DNA from: Paraburkholderia sabiae | Lineage (GTDB): Bacteria; Pseudomonadota; Gammaproteobacteria; Burkholderiales; Burkholderiaceae | NCBI RefSeq assembly: GCF_030412785.1 | Contig: NZ_CP125295.1 | Location: 5,022,001-5,086,000 of the forward strand | Direction of reading: 5' to 3' | DNA length: 64,000 bases | Shown: positions 28,704 to 38,627 of the stretch, piece after piece | Position numbering within the stretch: the stretch's first letter is position 1 | Layout of the letters: every line of letters begins with the position of its first letter | Notes under the pieces: model-generated | What the model was told of the DNA's origin: nothing | What the model saw: only the letters and a program-made list of their open reading frames with translations | The model's database searches: none | Translations under genes and position numbers: made by a program

Positions 28704-31700
28704 ATGTCACACAGAGATGGATTTCCAGGCAACCTGCCGGGCGGGACAGGTCATATGCCCGGCGTGGCAGCGCGTTTCGACGAAGTCCGTGCGGAGTTTG
28801 CCGATCATCTTGCTGTGATCGATTCGACGGGGCAGGAAAGCTACGCTGCCCTCGGCGAACGTTCGGCACGTCTTGCCACCGTCCTGCTCGCGATGGGACT
28901 GCAACCCGGCGAGCGCTGCGCGATCATGGTGCCGCGCAGCCGCGACACGCTCGCTCTGATTCTCGCGATCCTGCGCGTGGGCGCTGTCTACGTGCCGCTC
29001 GATCCCGCCTATCCGCGCGCGCAACTCGATTTCATCGTGGCCGATTGCGAGCCCAGGCTCATCATCGCGGAAGGGTCGGCGCTGGCGAGCGTCGGCGATC
29101 TGAACGGCGTGCTGGTCGATCTCGCCCGTATCGTGGCGTCGTCGGAAGCGGCCGATCCTGCTCCGCTGCATGCGTCACATCGCGACGACCCGGCGTACAT
29201 CATGTACACGTCTGGTTCGACGGGCAAGCCGAAGGGCGTGATCGTCCCGCAGCGTGCGATTCTGCGCCTCGTGCACGGCCAGAGCTTCACGGCGCTGTCG
29301 CCGCAGACGCGCTTTCTCAATCTCGCGCCGCTCGCCTTCGATGCCAGCACGCTGGAAATCTGGGGCCCGCTGCTCAACGGCGGCTGCGCCGCGATCATCG
29401 ATGCAGTGCAGCCGTCGCTCGACACGATCGCTTCCGATATCGCGCGACTCGGCGCGACAAGCGCCTGGTTCACGGCGGGCCTCTTCAACGCGCTCGCCGA
29501 CTATCGGCTGGAAGCCTTCCGTCCGCTCCAGGAAGTGCTGACGGGCGGCGACGTGCTGTCGCCCGTTCACGTGCGCAAGGTGATGGACGCGCATCCGTCG
29601 CTGCAGATCGTCAACGGCTACGGTCCGACGGAAAACACAACCTTCAGCTGCTGCTATCGCATTCCACGCGAGGGCGACGCGCTCGCCGACGGCGGCGCGA
29701 TTCCCATCGGCGATGCGATTGCGGGCACGCGCGTCTACATCGTCGATGACAAGCTGGTTCCCGTCGGCGAAGGAGAAGTCGGTGAGCTTGTCGTCGGCGG
29801 CGACGGCGTGGCGCTCGGCTACCTCAATCGCCCGGAACTGACGGCGGAGAAGTTCGTCGACGACGTCTTCTCGCCTGTTGCAAAACTGTATCGAACGGGT
29901 GATCTCGTTCGTCGACGCGCAGACGGCGCCATCGATTTTCTCGGCCGCAACGACCGGCAGATCAAGATTGCCGGCAAGCGCATCGAACTCGACGAAATCG
30001 AACATGCGCTGCGCGCGGCGCCCGGCGTCGCGGATGCCGCCGTCGCTGCATTCGACGCACAAACGGGCAAGTCCATCGCAGCCTTCGTCAAGTCGGGCGC
30101 AGCACCCGCCGTCCTGCAGCAGCAGATCCGCGCGCACCTCAAGTCAGCGTTGCCCGACTACATGATGCCGACGGCGCTGCGCGTCCTGCCCGACTTCCCG
30201 CTGACGCCGAACGGCAAGATCGACCGCAAGGCGTTGCTCGCGGGCCTCGACACGACCGCCGCGACATCGGCCGAAGCCCCGCCCGTCGACGACGATATTG
30301 CCGGGAAGCTGGCGTCCGTGTTCGAAGGACTGCTCGGACAAGCGGTCGATCGCCGCGCGAACTTCTTCGATCTCGGGCTGCGCTCGCTCGATCTGATGCG
30401 CGCGCACGCGATCATCCTGCGCGACGTGTCGGCGAAGGTCGCGCTGGTGGATCTGTTCCGCCATCCCAATGTCGAGGCGCTGACCACGCATTTGCACGCG
30501 ACGCTCGAAACAGCGAGCGACGGATCGATCCGTCGCCGCCCCGATGCGAACAGCGGCGCGATTGCCGTCGTCGGCATGTCGGGCCGCTTTCCGGGCGCGC
30601 ACAACGTCGCCGGACTCTGGGCGAACATTCTCGCGGGCCGCGACTGCATCACGCATTTCGATGTGACGGAACTCGAAGACACCTTCGACGATTCCTTGCG
30701 CCGCGACGCATCGTATGTGAAAGCGCGGCCGGTTCTCGCCGACGTCGACCGCTTCGACGCCGGCTTTTTCGGCGTGCTGGCGCGCGAGGCGGCGCTGACC
30801 GATCCGCAGCAGCGCCTCTTCCTCGAAATCGCGTGGGAAGCATTCGAAGACGCGGGCTATGATCCCGCGACGATCGCGGGCGCCGTCGGCGTGTTCGCGG
30901 GCACGTCGATGAATACGTATTTCCTCAAGCACGTGCTGACGGATCGCGGCGTCATCGACGAATTCACGAGCCAGTTCCAGATCGGCGAGTATCAGAAGCT
31001 GGTCGGCGCAGGCGATTTCGTCGCCACCCGCACCGCGTACAAGCTCGGCCTCACGGGACCCGCGATCTCGGTGCAGACGGCGTGCTCGACGTCGCTGACG
31101 GCGATCGGCATGGCCGTCGAGAACCTTCGCGCGGGACGCTGCGACATGGCGCTCGCGGGCGGCGTGTCGATCACCTTCCCGCAGAAGCGCGGCTACTTCT
31201 ATCAGGAAGGCGGCATGGGCGCGCCCGACGGCGTGTGCCGTCCGTTCGACGCCGATGCGAAAGGCACGGTGTTCGGCAGCGGCGCGGGCGTCGTGCTGCT
31301 GAAACGTCTCGACGACGCGATCGCCGACGCAGACCCGATCTACGCCGTGATCCGTGGCGTCGGCATCAACAACGACGGTTCCGACAAGGTCGGCTTCACC
31401 GCGCCGAGCGTCGATGCGCAAGCCCGCGCGATCGCCATCGCGCACGCGGAAGCGGGCATCGATCCCGCTTCCGTCGGTTATATCGAAACGCACGGCACGG
31501 CGACGCCGCTCGGCGATCCCATCGAATTCGCGGGGCTGGTGCAGGCGTTCCGGCTCGGCGGCGTGGAAGGCGGCCAGTTCTGCGCGCTCGGTTCGGCGAA
31601 GGCGAATGTCGGACACCTCGACGCCGCCGCGGGCGTGACGGGATTCATCGCGGCGGCGCTGGCGCTGCGCGACGCGACCTTGCCGCCGCTGCTGCATTTC

Positions 31701-34700
31701 GGTTCGCCGAACCCCGGCATCGACGTGAGCAACAGCCCGTTCTTCTTCAACGTCGCGGCGCGTCCGTGGGCCGACGGTCCGACGCCGCGCCGCGCCGGCG
31801 TGAGTTCGTTCGGCGTCGGCGGAACGAACGTGCACGTGCTGCTCGAAGAAGCGCCCCCGCGCGAAGTCGCGGGCGAATCGCAACGAGGCGTGCAGATCCT
31901 GCCGCTCTCGGCGCGCAGCGCAGCCGCGCTCGATCGCGCGAAAGCCAATCTCGCGCAGCATCTGACGACGCGTCCCGACACCTCGCTCGCCGACGTGGCC
32001 GCGACGCTGCAAGCAGGCCGCCGCGCCTTCGCGCACCGCGCCGTGGTCGTCGCAGACAGCGTCGAACAGGCGCAGGCCAAACTGCAGAAAGGCGCAATCG
32101 AAGGCCAGGCGCCGCAAGACGCGCTGCCCGTCGTGTTCATGTTCCCCGGCCAGGGCGCGCAGTATCCCGGCATGGGCGACGCGCTGTATCGCACGGAACC
32201 CGTTTATCGCCAGTGGATCGACAAGGGCGCCGAGGCGCTGACGCCGCACCTCGGGCTCGACATTCGCACGCTGCTCTTCAGCGAAACGCCGGAAGGCGAC
32301 GACACGCCGCATCCGATCCGCTCGACGATCTACGCGCAGCCTGCCCTGTTCCTCGTCGAATATGCGCTCGCGCAGCTGTGGATATCGCGCGGCGTCAAGC
32401 CGGCGGCGATGATCGGTCATAGCGTCGGCGAACTGGTCGCGGCATGCGTCGCCGAGGCGATCGCGTTCGAAGATGCGCTGTACCTGATCGCGCAGCGCGG
32501 CGCGCTGATGCAGTCGGCCGAACCGGGTGCGATGCTCGTCGTGCGGCTGCCGGAAGCCGAACTGAAAGCGATCCTGCCCGCCGATGTCGACCTCGCCGCC
32601 ATCAACGCGCCGTCGCTCAGCGTCGTCGCCGGTCCGTTCGCGGCCATCGAGGCTTTCGAGTCCACGCTGAAGGCAGGCGAGATCGATCATCGGCGGCTGC
32701 ATACGTCGCATGCGTTCCACTCGCGGATGATGTCCGGTGTCGTCGAGGATCTGGCGAAGCTCGCCGACACGCTTTCGTTCGCTATCCCGAAGATTCCGTA
32801 CGTGTCGTCGGTGACGGGACAGTGGGCGTCGATGGATCAGCCCGTCACAGGCCGCTACTGGGCGGGACATTGCCGCGACGTCGTGCGCTTCAGCGACGCG
32901 CTGGGCACGGTGACGTCGGAAAGCCGGCCCGTGCTGCTCGAAATCGGCCCCGGCCGCACGCTGACGACGTTCGCGTCGCAAGGTCTGCCGAAGGACCGCC
33001 ATGCAGGCGCCATCGCTTCCCTGCCTGATTTCGCGATGCGCGAGCGGGAACTCGCCGTTCTCGCCGAAGCGACCGGGCGTGTCTGGCTGAACGGCGTCAC
33101 GCCGGACTGGAAGACCGTCCGCGCAGACGCCGCCCGCCGTGTTTCGCTGCCCACTTATCCGTTCGAACGGGAACGCTACTGGATCGACGCTCCCGCCACG
33201 ACTTCTTCATCACGTCCCCAGACGACGCCCGCTGCGGCCCCCGCCGCGCCCGCCTCGCCCGAGACCACAACCGACACTCCGCAGACCGCCATGGCCCAAC
33301 CCGCAAAAATCGACCGTCAACCGCGCCTCATTGCCGAACTGGCATCGCTTCTCGCCGAAATGTCGGGCGAAGCACCCGATACGTCCAATCCGGACGTGAC
33401 CTTCTGGGATCTCGGCTACGACTCGCTGTTCATGGGGCAAGTCTCGCGACAACTGCGCCGCCGCTACGACGTGACGATCAGCTTCCGGCAGATCATGAGC
33501 GACTATCCGACGCTGCCCGCGCTCGCGCAGTTCCTCGACGGCACGCTGCCGCCCGATCCGGAACAGCCGGCCGTGCCGGCAGCCGCCGAGGCCGCGCCTG
33601 TTGCTGCCGCTGCACCCGCTGCTGCCGTAGCCGCCGTGGCTGCTGCGCCGATCGTCGTCGCCGCCGCGCCCGTGATGGCCGCCCAGTTCGCGCCGAGCGC
33701 CGCGACGGGCGATATCCAGTCGGTGATCCGCGACCAGATCGCCGCCATGCAGTCGCTGATGACGCGACAGCTCGACGTGCTTCAAGGCGCGCCCGTGGCC
33801 ATCGCACAACCCGCAGCCGCCGTTCAGGCCGCCGTGGCGCCTGCCCAGATCGCCCAGATCGTCGCAACAGCGCCCGTCGCCGTGGCTGCCGCGCCTGCGC
33901 GCGCCGCCGGGCCGGAGATCAAGTTCGAGGAGAACCGTCCGACGCGCTTTACCGCCTACAAGCCCGGTGCGACCAACTCGGCGCAGATGTCGGATGCGCA
34001 GGGCGCATTCATCCGCGATCTGACCTCGCGCTACTCGGCGAAAACGCCCAAGTCGAAATCCCGTACGCAATCCTATCGATCCGTGCTCGCCGATCCGCGC
34101 ACGGCGAGCGGCTTCCGCGAGGAATGGAAGGAGCTCGTCTATCCGATCGTCGCGCAGCGCTCGAAGGGCTCGAAGATCTGGGATATCGACGGCAACGAAT
34201 ATATCGATATCGTCAACGGTTATGGCCAGACCGCGTTCGGCCACACGCCCGATTTCGTGGTGGACGCCGTCAACGCACAAATGGCAGAAGGCTTCGCGAT
34301 CGGACCGCAGTCGCCGCTCGCGGGTGAAGTCGCGCAGATGTTCGCCGACATGACGGGCCATCAGCGCGTGACGTTCTGCAATACCGGCTCGGAGGCGGTG
34401 ATGGCCGCGATGCGGCTCGCACGCACGGTGACGGGCAAGGACAAGATCGTCTGCTTCGACGGCGACTATCACGGCCAGTTCGACGAAGTGCTCGTCAAGC
34501 CGGGCAGCGAAGCGGGCGTGCCGCGCGCGTTCCCGCTCGCCCCCGGAATCCCGCAACAGTCCGTCGGCAACATGGTCGTGCTGCCGTATGCCCGCACGGA
34601 AAGCCTGGAGTGGATCAAGGCCAACATCGACGATATCGCCGGCGTGCTGTTCGAAGCCGTGCAGTCGCGTCACCCCAATCTGCGTCCGAAGGAGTTCGTG

Positions 34701-37700
34701 CAGCAGTTGCGCGAAGTCACGGCCGCCAATGAATCCGCGCTGATCTTCGACGAAGTCGTGACGGGCTTCCGCGTCCACCCCGCCGGCATGCAAGGCTACT
34801 GGGGCATCCAGGGCGACATGGCGACCTACGGCAAGGTGGTCGGCGGCGGCCTGCCCGTCGGCGTGCTCGCGGGCAGCGCGCAGTACATGGATGCGCTCGA
34901 CGGCGGCCAGTGGCAGTTCGGCGACAACTCGGTGCCCGAAGTGCCGCCGACCTTCTTCGCCGGCACGTTCGTGCGCCACCCGGTCGTGCTCGCCGCGATG
35001 AAAGCCGTGCTGCTGCATCTCAAGGAGGCCGGCCCGGCGCTGCAGGACAAGCTCGCGAGCCGCATGGACGGCCTCGTGCAGCGCATCAACGCGTATCTGG
35101 AGAAAGTCGGCATCGCGACGCGCGCCGAATCGTTCTCCAGCTGGTTCTATGTCAGCTTCGCGGGCGAAGACCGTCTGGGCAGCCTGTTCTATCCGTACAT
35201 GCGCTACCTGGGCGTGCATGTGATGGAAGGCTTCCCCTGCTTCCTGACGACGAGCCACTCGGACGAAGACATCCGCAAGATCGGCGATGCGTTCATCGCG
35301 AGTATCGATGCGCTGCAACGCGTCGGCATTCTCGGCAACGCACCGCTTACCGCGCCGGCGCAACTCACGCAGGCGCCCCTGACCGAGCCGCAGAAGGAAA
35401 TCTGGATGTCGGCGCAGGTGAGCCACGAAGCGTCGCTCGCGTTCAACGAGTCGTTCACGCTCGAACTGAACGGCGAGCTGAACGAGGCCGCGTTCGAGCG
35501 CGCCTTCGCGGCAACGGTGGCCCGCCACGATGCGCTGCGTGTTCACTTCTCGCGCGTCGGCGACATGATGTTCGTCGATCCGGCAACGATCGTGCCGCTG
35601 GAAAAGATCGACCTGTCCAGCCACGCGGATGCGGCTGAGCAACTGAAGACCATCATCGATGCGGAAGCCCGCGAGGTCTTCGATCTCACGCGTGGTCCGC
35701 TCGCGCGCGCCGGGCTCGTGCGGCTCGAAAGCCAGAAGTGGGCGTTCGTGTTCACTGCCCATCACATCGTCTGCGACGGATGGTCGATCAACATCATCCT
35801 GCGCGATCTGTCCGCGCTCTACGCGGCGGAAGTGTCGGGCGCACAGGCTGAACTCGACGAAGTGCAGAGTTTTCTCGCCTTCGCCAAGGCGCAGGATGAA
35901 GCCGGTGTCGACGCGGACACGCGCGACTTCTGGATGAATCTCCATCGCAACCCTGCGCCGCAGCCCGATCTGCCCGGCGACCGTCCGCGCCCGGAACTCA
36001 AGAGCTTCAGCGGCGCTTCGACGACACGCCATCTGGGCGCCGATCTTCTGAAGCAGGTGAAGACCGCGTCCTCGAAACAGGGCTGCTCGCTGTTCGCCAC
36101 GCTGTTCGGCGCCGCGCAGGTGCTGTTCGGCCGCCTGTCGAACAATGACGATGTCGTGATCGCCGCACCGATGGCGGGCCAGTCGCAAGCGGGCGAAGCG
36201 CTGCTGGTCGGGCACTGCGTCAACTTCCTGCCCCTGCGCGTGAAGTTCGACCGCAACCAGCCTTTCGCCACGCACATGAAGGCGGTGCGCGATCATCTGT
36301 ACGACGCCGGTGACCGGCAGAACTACACCTATGGCGCGCTGGTGCGCGACCTCGGTGTCAAGCGCGATCTCAATCGCCTTCCGTTGACCGATCTGCAGTT
36401 CAATCTGGAGAAGGTCGACGGCGAGCTCGACATGGCGGGTGTGACGACGCGCTTCGCGCCGAACGCGAAGGCCTGCAGCAACTTCGATCTGTTCCTGAAC
36501 GTGATCGAATCGGCAAAGGGTCTGCGTCTGGACTGCGACTTCAATACCGACGTCTATGACGAAGCGACGATCCAGCGCTGGCTCGGCTACTACGAAAACG
36601 TGCTGACAGCGATCGCCCATGATGCCGAAACGACGGTCGCGGCACTGTCGCTGCTCAACGAAGCCGAGATCCATCACCTGCGCGACGAGCTGAACGACTC
36701 CCAGCGTGCCTACGATCTCTCGCACACGACTCCCGCCATGATCGCCGCGCAAGCCCGCCAGACGCCCAATGCGCCGGCCGTGTCGGATGAAGTCCTGCGG
36801 CTGAGCTACGGCGAGCTCGATGCGAGCGCCAGCCAGATCGCCCGCAGTCTCGTGGCGGCAGGTATCGCGCCGCGCGGACGCGTCGCCATCGCGATGGACC
36901 GCAGCGTGATGACAGTGGCCGCGATGATCGGCGTGTGGCGGGCCGGTTGCGCCTACGTGCCGCTCGACATGACGATGCCGCCTGCGCGCCTGCGCCAGAT
37001 CCTCGACGGCGCCGACATCGCCGCCATCCTCACCGATGGCGCCAGCCGGGCCGTGCTGGAACCGGGCGCGCATCGCGTGCTGGATCTGGAGACGCTCCTT
37101 GCGCCACGCGACGACGCAGCCGTGACGCTGCCCAACGTATCGGAGACGGACCCGGCCTACGTGATCTTTACGTCGGGCTCGACGGGCCAGCCCAAGGGCG
37201 TAGAGATTCCCCATCGCGCGCTGAGCAACTTCCTGCTGTCGATGGCGGAAGCGCCGGGCTTTACCGCTAAAGACCGCATCGTCGCCGTTACGACGTTCTC
37301 CTTCGATATCTCCGGTCTCGAGCTGTTCCTGCCGTTGATCGCTGGCGGGCAGACCTTTATCGCAGGACATGCCGAGGTACGCACCGGCTACGAGCTGGTG
37401 ACGCGGCTGAACGAGCAGGCCGCCACCGTTCTCCAGGCAACGCCGTCGCTCTGGCGCATGCTGCTGGAAGCGGGCTTCAAGGCGCCGCAGGGCTTCAGGA
37501 TCCTGTGCGGCGGCGAACCGCTGCCGCGTGATCTCGCCGACGCGCTGCTGGCGACGGGCGCTGAAGTGTGGAACCTCTATGGCCCGACGGAAACGACGAT
37601 CTGGTCGTCCGCTTCGCGTGTCGTGGCAGACGGCGCGGTGGTGATCGGCGCGCCCCTCGCCAATACGCAACTGCATGTGCTGACCGACGACCTGCATCTG

Positions 37701-38624
37701 GCGCCGCAAGGCGTGAGCGGCGAACTGTGGATCGGCGGTGACGGCCTCGCAAAGGGCTATTTCAACCGGCCCGATCTGACGGATGCCGCGTTCCGGTCGG
37801 TTTCGATCGAGGGCGCTGCGCCGTGCCGGCTGTACCGCACGGGCGATCTTGCGAAGCGCCTCGCCGACGGCTCGCTGCAGCACCTCGGCCGTCGCGACCA
37901 GCAGATCAAACTGCGCGGCTTCCGCATCGAGATCGAGGAGATCGAGGCTGCGTTGCGCAAGGCGCCCGGCGTTGCCGCCGCTGCCGTCGCACTGCATACC
38001 GTCGGCGACAGTCCGCGCCTCGTGGGCTACATCGTCTCGTCTGCCGCCGACAAGGCCGACCAGGGTGCCATCGCCGCGCATGTCGCCGGGCAGTTGCCGG
38101 CCTACATGGTGCCGACCCTGTGGATGACGCTCGACGCACTGCCGCAGACCAGCAACGGCAAGCTCGACCGCAAAGCCCTGCCCGTGCCGACCGCGGACAT
38201 GGTGGCCACGCCCGTGCGTCAGCCGCATGCTGCGCTCAAGGTAGTGCCGCCTGCCCCGATATCGACCGGGCCTGCAGCGGCTGACGCCATCACGATCGAA
38301 CCCGTGGCGGCTGAACCCGTGGCCCTGACGCAGACGCAGTCGACGATCGCCGCGATCTGGGGCGACGTGCTCGGTCTCCAGCATGTCGGCATCGACCAGC
38401 AGTTCTTCAGCCTCGGCGCAGACAGCCTCCAGCTGTTCCGCATCGTCGCGCGAATGAACGAGCGCGGCCTCGGTGTCGATGCGCGTCAGCTCATGAAGAA
38501 CCTGACGATCGCCGAACTGGCGGCGAGCCTCGACGGCCCGCCGGCGGAAGAGCTGATGGTGGCGCCTGCCGTCGCCCGGCCGTCGATCCTCAATTTCAAG
38601 CGTCGGGTTGCAGAAGGAGTCTGA
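28704..38624 (+). CDS. Hybrid NRPS-PKS megasynthase A-PCP-KS-AT-ACP-AMT-C-A-PCP
   Basis: 3306 residues. Domains in order (residues approximate): adenylation A1 1-515 (YTSGSTGKPKG at 168-178, YGPTEN 306, NGKID 503); PCP1 with Ser561; ketosynthase 618-1050 with Cys794, His930, His971; acyltransferase 1145-1450 with GHS (Ser1240) and HAFHS (1336), a malonyl-type motif; ACP2 with Ser1574; an Ala/Pro-rich linker 1600-1760; class III aminotransferase 1790-2200 with PLP Lys2044; condensation 2220-2660 with HHxxxDG (His2354); A2 2675-3160; PCP3 with Ser3241. There is no ketoreductase, so the keto group is expected to be aminated, as in iturin/mycosubtilin synthases. A1 activates an unknown acid (Asp213 suggests an amino acid); A2 shows the glycine code. 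GGAGAG precedes ATG 28704. Confidence 0.95.
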   Translation: MSHRDGFPGNLPGGTGHMPGVAARFDEVRAEFADHLAVIDSTGQESYAALGERSARLATVLLAMGLQPGERCAIMVPRSRDTLALILAILRVGAVYVPLDPAYPRAQLDFIVADCEPRLIIAEGSALASVGDLNGVLVDLARIVASSEAADPAPLHASHRDDPAYIMYTSGSTGKPKGVIVPQRAILRLVHGQSFTALSPQTRFLNLAPLAFDASTLEIWGPLLNGGCAAIIDAVQPSLDTIASDIARLGATSAWFTAGLFNALADYRLEAFRPLQEVLTGGDVLSPVHVRKVMDAHPSLQIVNGYGPTENTTFSCCYRIPREGDALADGGAIPIGDAIAGTRVYIVDDKLVPVGEGEVGELVVGGDGVALGYLNRPELTAEKFVDDVFSPVAKLYRTGDLVRRRADGAIDFLGRNDRQIKIAGKRIELDEIEHALRAAPGVADAAVAAFDAQTGKSIAAFVKSGAAPAVLQQQIRAHLKSALPDYMMPTALRVLPDFPLTPNGKIDRKALLAGLDTTAATSAEAPPVDDDIAGKLASVFEGLLGQAVDRRANFFDLGLRSLDLMRAHAIILRDVSAKVALVDLFRHPNVEALTTHLHATLETASDGSIRRRPDANSGAIAVVGMSGRFPGAHNVAGLWANILAGRDCITHFDVTELEDTFDDSLRRDASYVKARPVLADVDRFDAGFFGVLAREAALTDPQQRLFLEIAWEAFEDAGYDPATIAGAVGVFAGTSMNTYFLKHVLTDRGVIDEFTSQFQIGEYQKLVGAGDFVATRTAYKLGLTGPAISVQTACSTSLTAIGMAVENLRAGRCDMALAGGVSITFPQKRGYFYQEGGMGAPDGVCRPFDADAKGTVFGSGAGVVLLKRLDDAIADADPIYAVIRGVGINNDGSDKVGFTAPSVDAQARAIAIAHAEAGIDPASVGYIETHGTATPLGDPIEFAGLVQAFRLGGVEGGQFCALGSAKANVGHLDAAAGVTGFIAAALALRDATLPPLLHFGSPNPGIDVSNSPFFFNVAARPWADGPTPRRAGVSSFGVGGTNVHVLLEEAPPREVAGESQRGVQILPLSARSAAALDRAKANLAQHLTTRPDTSLADVAATLQAGRRAFAHRAVVVADSVEQAQAKLQKGAIEGQAPQDALPVVFMFPGQGAQYPGMGDALYRTEPVYRQWIDKGAEALTPHLGLDIRTLLFSETPEGDDTPHPIRSTIYAQPALFLVEYALAQLWISRGVKPAAMIGHSVGELVAACVAEAIAFEDALYLIAQRGALMQSAEPGAMLVVRLPEAELKAILPADVDLAAINAPSLSVVAGPFAAIEAFESTLKAGEIDHRRLHTSHAFHSRMMSGVVEDLAKLADTLSFAIPKIPYVSSVTGQWASMDQPVTGRYWAGHCRDVVRFSDALGTVTSESRPVLLEIGPGRTLTTFASQGLPKDRHAGAIASLPDFAMRERELAVLAEATGRVWLNGVTPDWKTVRADAARRVSLPTYPFERERYWIDAPATTSSSRPQTTPAAAPAAPASPETTTDTPQTAMAQPAKIDRQPRLIAELASLLAEMSGEAPDTSNPDVTFWDLGYDSLFMGQVSRQLRRRYDVTISFRQIMSDYPTLPALAQFLDGTLPPDPEQPAVPAAAEAAPVAAAAPAAAVAAVAAAPIVVAAAPVMAAQFAPSAATGDIQSVIRDQIAAMQSLMTRQLDVLQGAPVAIAQPAAAVQAAVAPAQIAQIVATAPVAVAAAPARAAGPEIKFEENRPTRFTAYKPGATNSAQMSDAQGAFIRDLTSRYSAKTPKSKSRTQSYRSVLADPRTASGFREEWKELVYPIVAQRSKGSKIWDIDGNEYIDIVNGYGQTAFGHTPDFVVDAVNAQMAEGFAIGPQSPLAGEVAQMFADMTGHQRVTFCNTGSEAVMAAMRLARTVTGKDKIVCFDGDYHGQFDEVLVKPGSEAGVPRAFPLAPGIPQQSVGNMVVLPYARTESLEWIKANIDDIAGVLFEAVQSRHPNLRPKEFVQQLREVTAANESALIFDEVVTGFRVHPAGMQGYWGIQGDMATYGKVVGGGLPVGVLAGSAQYMDALDGGQWQFGDNSVPEVPPTFFAGTFVRHPVVLAAMKAVLLHLKEAGPALQDKLASRMDGLVQRINAYLEKVGIATRAESFSSWFYVSFAGEDRLGSLFYPYMRYLGVHVMEGFPCFLTTSHSDEDIRKIGDAFIASIDALQRVGILGNAPLTAPAQLTQAPLTEPQKEIWMSAQVSHEASLAFNESFTLELNGELNEAAFERAFAATVARHDALRVHFSRVGDMMFVDPATIVPLEKIDLSSHADAAEQLKTIIDAEAREVFDLTRGPLARAGLVRLESQKWAFVFTAHHIVCDGWSINIILRDLSALYAAEVSGAQAELDEVQSFLAFAKAQDEAGVDADTRDFWMNLHRNPAPQPDLPGDRPRPELKSFSGASTTRHLGADLLKQVKTASSKQGCSLFATLFGAAQVLFGRLSNNDDVVIAAPMAGQSQAGEALLVGHCVNFLPLRVKFDRNQPFATHMKAVRDHLYDAGDRQNYTYGALVRDLGVKRDLNRLPLTDLQFNLEKVDGELDMAGVTTRFAPNAKACSNFDLFLNVIESAKGLRLDCDFNTDVYDEATIQRWLGYYENVLTAIAHDAETTVAALSLLNEAEIHHLRDELNDSQRAYDLSHTTPAMIAAQARQTPNAPAVSDEVLRLSYGELDASASQIARSLVAAGIAPRGRVAIAMDRSVMTVAAMIGVWRAGCAYVPLDMTMPPARLRQILDGADIAAILTDGASRAVLEPGAHRVLDLETLLAPRDDAAVTLPNVSETDPAYVIFTSGSTGQPKGVEIPHRALSNFLLSMAEAPGFTAKDRIVAVTTFSFDISGLELFLPLIAGGQTFIAGHAEVRTGYELVTRLNEQAATVLQATPSLWRMLLEAGFKAPQGFRILCGGEPLPRDLADALLATGAEVWNLYGPTETTIWSSASRVVADGAVVIGAPLANTQLHVLTDDLHLAPQGVSGELWIGGDGLAKGYFNRPDLTDAAFRSVSIEGAAPCRLYRTGDLAKRLADGSLQHLGRRDQQIKLRGFRIEIEEIEAALRKAPGVAAAAVALHTVGDSPRLVGYIVSSAADKADQGAIAAHVAGQLPAYMVPTLWMTLDALPQTSNGKLDRKALPVPTADMVATPVRQPHAALKVVPPAPISTGPAAADAITIEPVAAEPVALTQTQSTIAAIWGDVLGLQHVGIDQQFFSLGADSLQLFRIVARMNERGLGVDARQLMKNLTIAELAASLDGPPAEELMVAPAVARPSILNFKRRVAEGV

Positions 38625-38627
38625 GCG

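Noticed and set aside
28704..30300. Reading the first domain as a fatty acyl-AMP ligase, as in mycosubtilin
   Set aside because: The FDAST motif retains the Asp typical of amino-acid adenylation, and the length and A10 motif are NRPS-like; kept only as an alternative.
30144..33002. Minus-strand open frame (952 codons) opposite the KS-AT region
   Set aside because: Same reason; no protein family features, and the plus strand has all KS and AT catalytic residues.
33210..38384. Very long minus-strand open frame (1724 codons) across the second half of the megasynthase
   Set aside because: It is antisense to clear NRPS domains with intact motifs; its Arg/His/Val-rich translation is the usual mirror of a GC-rich gene.
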